From NCBI GenBank assembly GCA_001275005.1, contig JWZX01001612.1, positions 1 through 22,869 on the forward strand: a stretch of 22,869 nt of DNA, read 5' to 3'. The translations under genes were made by a program, and so were the position numbers. Source of the stretch: Chrysochromulina tobinii. Taxonomy: Eukaryota > Haptophyta > Prymnesiales > Chrysochromulinaceae. Below the pieces are notes generated by a model that saw nothing but the letters and a program-made list of their open reading frames with translations, ran no database searches and was not told where the DNA came from. This document shows, one piece after another, positions 17,449 through 22,869 of this stretch (the stretch's first letter is position 1; each line of letters starts with the position of its first letter).

Positions 17449-19460
17449 TCAACCAACCCGCTGGGTGGTCGCGCTGGTTGGACGCGGATTGGGCACAGTT
17501 TGGACACGCTGGTAGGACGCCGACTGCGCACGCTGGGCTTTGCTAGGGCTGTTGGCCGGCTTCTTCTCCGACTTCTCCGACTTCTTCTTTTGCGTCTGCT
17601 CACGGGCCTTCTTGCCGCGCTGTGCGGCCTGCAGCTTCGCCGCCGCCGCGTGCTGGCTGCCGACAGAGCCGTCGATGAGCCAATTTTCCGCACGCTCCAC
17701 GAGCTTCGAGGGCACAAGCAGCTTCGCCTGGGTCTGCCTCTGCTCACGCAGCGCGCTCTTGTCGGGCACGTACGGGATGGTCGTGTTCTGAAGCATCTTG
17801 CGCATGGCGACCTGGCCACGCCGCCGCTGGTCGAGAGAGAGCTTGGCGCCCGTCGGCCTCTGGCGCATCACGTTCATAGGGTTGGCGTCCTTGGCATGCA
17901 CGAGCAGCTGGTACGTGATCGTCTCGCGGTTGGCCTTGTCGGCGGAGTCTGCCGTGCGCAGCTCGTGCTGCGCCGACCACACGCCGTCGATGCGCGCGCC
18001 TCCTGCGCGGATGGTGGCGGCCTGGCGCGATGCGTCCGCGGGCAAAGGGACGATCCCCTCCTCGGCTAGCTCGACGGCGCACTGCTTCCACGCGCGTGAC
18101 GTGGCCACGTCCGCATAGGACTCAGCCGCGACGAGCAACGCCGCCTCGGAGGGCGGGAGCGCTGGCAGACCCACCCCATCCGTCGAGCCGCCGAATCGGA
18201 GCTGCTGCACAAGCGAGCCGATGCGCGCGTGCAGCGGCGCGGTGCGCGAGAGCTTGGACGCCGTCGCGAGCGCCACACCGCTTGTGCGGTCCGCGGCGCC
18301 CATCTTGGTGCGCCACGAGGGCAGGCTCTCGGGCGGCGGGAGTGGGTCGATGAGCCCCTTCGCATCGGGTCGCCCCTTGAACCCAGGTGCGCGCACCAGG
18401 TGCGAGTTCTGCGGATGAGTCTCCGCGGACTGCCACGCCAGCAACACCATCCGCACCGCGTCGGATCCATCCTCGGCACCCGCACCGGCGCCCGCGACGG
18501 TGCTCACGGACGGGGCTGGCAATAGCAGGCCCGCCGGCGCACGCCAGCGACGGAACTCGTCACGCAGCTGCGGCGAGCGCAACCAGTCGGCGAGAAGCGT
18601 GAGCAATGGCGCGAGGAGCGAAGCGGTCGAGAGCCCAATCGTCTCGAGCACGGTGCCCACGCCACCGCACCGGCGCACGCTCGCGATCACTTTGGGCCAC
18701 GTTGGTGCGCCTGCATCGGCCGAGAGAACGGCCAAGAGGTCGACGGCCCGGATCAGCAGGCGCGCGTCGTGCGTTGCGGCGCCACGCACAAACGGCAGAC
18801 GCATCCCCTCGAGAACCAACGTGATCACGCCGGCGTCGCACAGGGTCATCGCGCATGCACTGTCGGACGTGGCCATCGCCGAGAGCACGTCGAAGCAGCC
18901 GCTGGCCGACGCAACTGCGCCCGTCGCGAGCCGCTTGTGCGAGGGAGCCGCGCCGCCTCGGCACGCCGGTGACGAGAAGATCTGCACCGCATAGCTCATG
19001 AGGAGGCGCGAGAGGCTCAGGCGCTCTGCATAGGCTCGAAGCACCGTCGGCGCGACCGTGATGAGCGCCGTGAGCACGTGCAGCAGCCGCTCGAGCAGGG
19101 GCGGCGGCGGCATCCCGTGGGTCACGTGTGAATGTGACTGTGAATGTGAAGGCATCTCGTGGATTCCCTGCCCGGCCGCCGTGATCCGTCGCGCGGCGTC
19201 GCCCACGGCGGCAAGCAGGCTCGTGGCCACACGCATCTTAGCCGCACGCGTTGCCTCCGCCGCTGCCTCGGCCAAGGCGACGGGATCCCCCTTGGCGGCG
19301 CGCGAGGCGATGGTGGCTGTACGAGAGGCCGTGAGAGGCGGGGCCGACGTGTCCGATGCACGGTGGGCCATCTCGCCCACAACCTCGAGCGCACGTGTCG
19401 TGAGAAGCTCACTCACCTGTGGCGGCCAGCCGATCAGCATCGTGCTGCTGCCACCGCTGC

Positions 19461-19505
<45 letters not shown>

Positions 19506-21303
19506 GCGCACCGGACGCTCCACCTGCGACGATCCCATTCAAGCCGTGCACGACACGTTCGGCGCTCACAGCGAGTACTGCGCGTGTGCCGCCTGGACGG
19601 AGGGCGGCCGAGGGTGGGGTGGGCGGCAAGCCAAGCGTGTCGATCGCACGCACAAGTGCGCCGACGCACGGCTCGTGCGTCCACATCATCTCCGCAAATT
19701 GCCCGTCGGCTTCGATGCCGCGGCGGAGCAGTGAGAGTGCACAGTCCAGCATCTCCGCATCCTCGCGCTCGCGAGTGCACCCATGCAGGCCGCGCGTGGA
19801 AGCACCACGTGCACCCCCAACCGCATGCGCGAGGAGCTCGAGGCAGCGTGTCTCGCGCAGTTGCACCGGCCCGTCCGGCTCGATGCTCGCAAGCTGCTGC
19901 AGTATTGTCAGCGCATCAAGGCGGCGCCGACGCTCCGAGTGCGTCCGCAATCCCGCAAGCGAGAGCTCAAGCGCGGCTGCGGTGGGTCGGATCGCGCCAG
20001 CGGCGACTAGCGCCGCTGTCGCCTCCACGGCGGTGGCGCACCTGGCGCTGTCGGTGCTCACGTCGTCGCTGCCGCTCCCATGATGCGTCTCCGTGCACAG
20101 CGAACCCATCAGGTCGAGCAGCTGCATGCTCAACGCGCCCATAGTACTCGCCGCGCCGACGGGCCACACGGGCGGCGGTCTACGGGCCACAGGGGCCACA
20201 CGGGCCATGCGCGCGCCCGCTGCACCGACGCAGCTATTGCCGACCTGGGCGGCGGCGGCGGCTACGGCGGTGGCGCTGTCGGAGCGGCGCTGGCGCGGCG
20301 CTGCTGGCTCGGTCGGCTCGACCGGCGGCGGGTCGAGTTCGTCACCGTCCTCGTCCTCGTCCACGTCCTCGTCATAGACGTGCTGCTCGATAGCGGCGCC
20401 GCCATCGTCGAATTCACCCGTCGAATTCACACCCAGGCTGTGGAAGCGCGCGGCCGCGAGCTTCGCGTCCTCGACCGCCGAAAGCCGCGCCGACCGGCGC
20501 ATCTGGCGGTAGTCATCGTCGCCGATGATGGTGTCGAGGGAGAGGCGCTTGCTCGGGCCCTGCCAACTGTCCTCGCCGTCGACGTCCAGCTCTGTGGAAG
20601 CTCCGGCAGCCGGTGTCGACGGCGATGCGCCTGCCCCGCCGCCTTTGGCCATCGTCGCCTCGGCCTCCGTGACGACGTAGAGCTGATGCACAATGGCCGA
20701 GGCGACATCCGCCTCCACTAGCCGCCGGCGCACGCGCGCGGAGCAGCGAGCCATGCTCAGTAGCACCGCGCACGCGCCACGCAGCTGAGCCTCGCCGCTT
20801 GCGTCGCGCAACCCGCTCACCGCGTCCGCTGGCGCGCTTGTGCTCTCCGCCAGCGCCACGGCCATCGACTGAAATGGCAGCAGCGAATCCGGGCCGCGAT
20901 CGATCGCGCCCGGCCAGCCGACGGGATGGAGCAACGACGTAAGCGTCGCCACGGCAGCAGCGCGCAGCTTGGCGGGTGCCGAGCTCGCGACCCTAGACAG
21001 AGTGCTCAGTAGCTCGCCGCGCGCTCGTCGGTTCGCTGCCTCGTCTACCATCGGCTGCCGCATGGGCGGCCTCGCACACGCCACGACGAGCGAGCAGAGC
21101 TCCGGAGCGAGCTCTTCGGCGCCACCGGCCATGTAGCGCTCAGCAGCGAGACGCATGACAGAGACGATCGTCTCCAGCGGGCCGCGGCCGTCAAGCGCGT
21201 ACGCCGCGGCAAGCTTGGCAAGCACGAGCTTCTGCCTTTGGGTGTCCTCCCGCAGGTGCCGATGCGTGAAGCACGCCTCCGGAGCTGGAGCGGCACCAGA
21301 CAT
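17449..21303 (-). CDS. CFAP69: CFAP69 orthologue candidate: large ARM-like helical-repeat axonemal protein
   Basis: A single-exon frame encodes 1284 residues, longer than animal CFAP69 (about 940) because of low-complexity insertions. Helical ARM-like repeats fill most of it. The C-terminal third tracks CFAP69 in order: LLTLLADWLRSPQLRDEFRR then VLLAWQS (about 895-950), then at about 1023-1088 ARIGSLVQQLRF, LPALPPSEAALL, ESYADVATSRAWKQCAVEL and a proline-rich exit, matching the family segment that precedes its C-terminal helices. The N-terminus also agrees (PLETIVSVMRLAA, ELCSLVVACARPP). CFAP69 is needed for sperm flagella and olfactory cilia in mammals and is an axoneme central-apparatus component. 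Extra features are an acidic stretch (about 307-322), poly-Ser (about 600-613), and an IQ-like AAKLQAAQRGKKAREQ near 1230, suggesting calmodulin binding, then a basic tail. The ATG at 21303 is the first in frame. Confidence 0.72.
19462..19505. repeat. CTG/CAG trinucleotide microsatellite (about 14 units)
   Basis: An uninterrupted run of about 44 bases of GCT repeats on the plus strand encodes 14 consecutive Ser (AGC) in the CFAP69-like protein. It is flanked by further Ser/Gly codons (GSGGSS). Pure triplet runs of this length usually vary between strains. Confidence 0.95.
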
Positions 21304-21397
21304 GGTCTCCTAACGCTCGGGGCGCCGTCGTGGGCGTTACGCCGGTTGTATCACACTTCAACGAACTGTCAATCGGCCCCCGGTGCATCCATCGTCA

Positions 21398-21744
21398 CCT
21401 CAACCGCCGCCTGCTCCTCCGGAGGCCTGCTCCTCCGGAGGCTTGGAGCCAGCAATTCCATCTGCCACGCGCTCCGCGGGCTCTTCATCTGGCTGATCAT
21501 GCTGCCGGCCCTGCCGGCTGGCCTGGTCTCCTCTGGGTGCACCTCGTTCGCCAAGCTCGTGGTCGTCGCCACCGCCGTCGCGTAAGTGATGCTTGGGATT
21601 GACGAAATCAGCGTGCAGATTGAGAATCCGATCGATATCGTCTCCCTCAGCACGCCCTCGCCGGGGCCCCGGCACGCGGCCACGCGTGATGTGGCTCCAT
21701 GCAGAGGAGCTACTCCCATGGCTACTCCGTCCTGTCGCTGGTGA
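21398..21744 (+). pseudogene. bestrophin-like anion channel, C-terminal remnant with in-frame stop
   Basis: One plus-strand frame reads SICHALRGLFIWLIMLPALP, a hydrophobic stretch ending VVVATAVA, a TAA (21583-21585), then in the same frame VMLGIDEISVQIENPIDIV and on to TGA at 21742. The second half is the bestrophin-family C-terminal motif '(l)lGI.EI.vqIE.PF(d)', and the first half is the transmembrane helix that precedes it, at the expected spacing. The TAA sits where relatives usually have an aromatic residue. The N-terminal two-thirds of a bestrophin is missing: upstream lies the antisense start of the CFAP69-like gene within about 100 bases. A 16-bp tandem duplication (21409-21440) also disturbs the frame. 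I conclude a truncated, decayed copy; a short expressed tail piece is less likely. Bestrophins conduct chloride or bicarbonate. Confidence 0.55.
21409..21440. repeat. 16-bp perfect tandem duplication
   Basis: GCCTGCTCCTCCGGAG is present twice head to tail (21409-21424 and 21425-21440). Because 16 is not a multiple of three it shifts the frame of the bestrophin remnant at its upstream end. This supports decay of that segment. Confidence 0.95.
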
Positions 21745-21866
21745 TGGCGTGGCCCGTATTTAGCAGCGTATATGTATCTAAGTTAAGGGCACGGAATTTC
21801 TGACGGTACGCACTGCTATTAGTCGCTCTAGTATGTCTAGCACTGTCCACTGACAGTGCGTTAACT

Positions 21867-22715
21867 TCATTTGCCCGGAGCGCTCGCCGGCGCTCCTCGC
21901 TCCTCTGGCGGACGGATGTCGATGAGGCTGACACTGTCACCGAAGCTGTTCGCGACCAGGGCGAAACGGCCGCTGGTTGCAATAGCCACGCCGTACGCCC
22001 CCTCAAATGGTTTGTCCTCCGCATCTCGGGCAAACGCATCGGCGTCCACGCGAGCCCTGTCGAGGTCAATGCGCAAGATCGAGGTACCTGTGCAACCCAC
22101 GAGAGCGTAGTCCAGCGTCGGTGCGATGCTGATCCCATGTGCGAGCCGGACCACGTACTCTTCGACGACCGTCCCGTTTTGCAAGCTCACCTTGCAAACC
22201 TTGCTGTTGGCAGTGTCGGTGCACAGCAGGAAAGAGCCACACTTGCTGACGGCCAAGCTGCGGCCGGAAGTGTGTACCGCTGGAAAGGGCCAGCTCACCT
22301 TGCGCAGGCTCAGGTCCAGGCGTGCGATCGCATTCGGAATGTTGCGGATGCGCGCCATCGGTTCAACGCAGTGGGCCAGCGCGAACTTCTCTCCGGGGCA
22401 AAGCACGACGCCGGCCACAGAATCCAGACCATCAAACTGTTGCATCATGGCACCCGTGCGCAGGTTGAGCATCGTGACACGCGCAGCTGTGGGGCTACAG
22501 ATTAGGCAGCAGGTTCCACTGGCTGAGATGGCAATCTGTGCCGGGTTGCGCACACCGCCCTCGTACACAGCCACTTTTTCTCCAGTTGCCAGATCGAAGC
22601 GGCTGACATTATGCCTATCCGAGTTGGAGACCAAGCAGAAGGTTTCGTCGGGCGAAATGGCCACTTCCACCGGGCGACCGGGCGATGAGAGGCGCGTGAT
22701 TCCTGGAAATGGCAT
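21867..22715 (-). CDS. beta-propeller protein (YVTN/NHL-like repeats)
   Basis: This is a 282-residue protein if it begins at the ATG at 22713-22715 (MPFPGITRLSS). About six blade-like repeats of some 40-45 residues follow the pattern 'P..va.sp.g....v.ns....v...dl..g': PVEVAISPDETFCLVSNSD, PAQIAISASGTCCLICS, GRSLAVSKCGSFLLCTDTAN, AHGISIAPTLDYALVGC and GVAIATSGRFALVANSFGDS. That pattern is typical of YVTN/NHL/SMP-30-like propellers, which act as binding scaffolds or, in some lines, as hydrolases. No catalytic metal ligands can be assigned. The frame stays open upstream through CAGCAG-rich codons to the window edge, so the protein may start outside the window or in another exon. It ends with TGA. 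Confidence 0.72.
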   Translation of the reverse strand: MPFPGITRLSSPGRPVEVAISPDETFCLVSNSDRHNVSRFDLATGEKVAVYEGGVRNPAQIAISASGTCCLICSPTAARVTMLNLRTGAMMQQFDGLDSVAGVVLCPGEKFALAHCVEPMARIRNIPNAIARLDLSLRKVSWPFPAVHTSGRSLAVSKCGSFLLCTDTANSKVCKVSLQNGTVVEEYVVRLAHGISIAPTLDYALVGCTGTSILRIDLDRARVDADAFARDAEDKPFEGAYGVAIATSGRFALVANSFGDSVSLIDIRPPEERGAPASAPGK

Positions 22716-22869
22716 CGTTCGACGCCGTCCGCAGGCTCTGGACACACGGTGCACCGTAGTCTGTTGCTGCTGCTGTGAAACACACCGCGCACAACCTCCG
22801 GACCCCCAAGCACGAGGGCCTCTATCGCTATGGACGGAGGTGTGGCCGACACAACCTGCTATTACACAG

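Larger units (their letters stand above)
21304..21866. other. intergenic stretch containing a bestrophin remnant
   Basis: These 563 bases lie between the start of the CFAP69-like gene and the stop of the beta-propeller gene, both minus-strand. They should include the CFAP69 promoter. The plus strand carries a decayed bestrophin-like coding segment (described separately). The final 120 bases (about 21745-21866) are A/T-richer and hold nothing recognisable. Confidence 0.55.

Noticed and set aside
21583-21585. TAA inside bestrophin homology read as a reassigned sense codon
   Set aside because: TAA ends the CFAP97-like gene in this window, and TGA and TAG end others, so a standard code is the simpler reading.
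21369-21719. A 116-codon ATG frame on the minus strand upstream of the CFAP69-like gene
   Set aside because: It is antisense to the bestrophin-like segment, whose conserved motif is on the plus strand; the minus translation shows no family.

Overview
The window looks like nuclear DNA of a GC-rich, gene-dense, flagellated single-celled eukaryote, most likely a microalga of the haptophyte or similar type. The evidence is: eukaryote-only families (a four-repeat voltage-gated cation channel, an F-box protein, CFAP97/hemingway and CFAP69 axonemal proteins), few and short GT-AG introns with pyrimidine-rich interiors, long single-exon genes on both strands, and many in-frame tandem repeats. There are no bacterial operons, tRNA, rRNA, CRISPR arrays or intact transposases. 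The lineage is an inference from style; no marker gene fixes it.

Layout, left to right. (1) 87-1427 (+) encodes a CFAP97/hemingway-family protein with a 12-bp repeat tail. (2) 2039-3889 (+) encodes an unrecognised, repeat-rich, partly coiled-coil protein. (3) 4222-5562 (-) encodes an F-box protein, flanked by two diverged copies of a roughly 160-bp direct repeat (4074-4232 and 6142-6306). (4) 6426-12129 (-) encodes a 1811-residue four-repeat voltage-gated cation channel in two exons, split by a 268-nt intron inside the pore loop of repeat IV. (5) 12418-13671 (-) encodes a GT61/DUF563-type glycosyltransferase with a probable 87-nt intron. (6) 14001-15350 (-) encodes a nucleoside-diphosphate-kinase-domain protein with a long helical N-terminus. 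It is divergent from (7) 15653-16912 (+), a secreted PDI/thioredoxin-fold protein without a CXXC site. (8) 17449-21303 (-) encodes a large helical-repeat protein that I read as CFAP69. (9) 21398-21744 (+) is a decayed C-terminal piece of a bestrophin-like anion channel with an in-frame stop. (10) 21867-22715 (-) encodes a seven-or-fewer-bladed YVTN/NHL-type beta-propeller whose frame stays open to the right edge of the window.

At least two genes (CFAP97-like, CFAP69) and plausibly two more (the group-II-like NDK and the voltage-gated channel) fit flagellar structure or signalling, so the stretch may be a loose ciliary gene neighbourhood, though nothing shows co-regulation. The points most worth a second look are the non-canonical pore acids of the channel (D/G/D/D), the bestrophin remnant, the glycosyltransferase intron that carries a duplicate of its own downstream exon, and the permuted direct repeats around the F-box gene. 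I found no convincing evidence of a wholly new multi-gene system.
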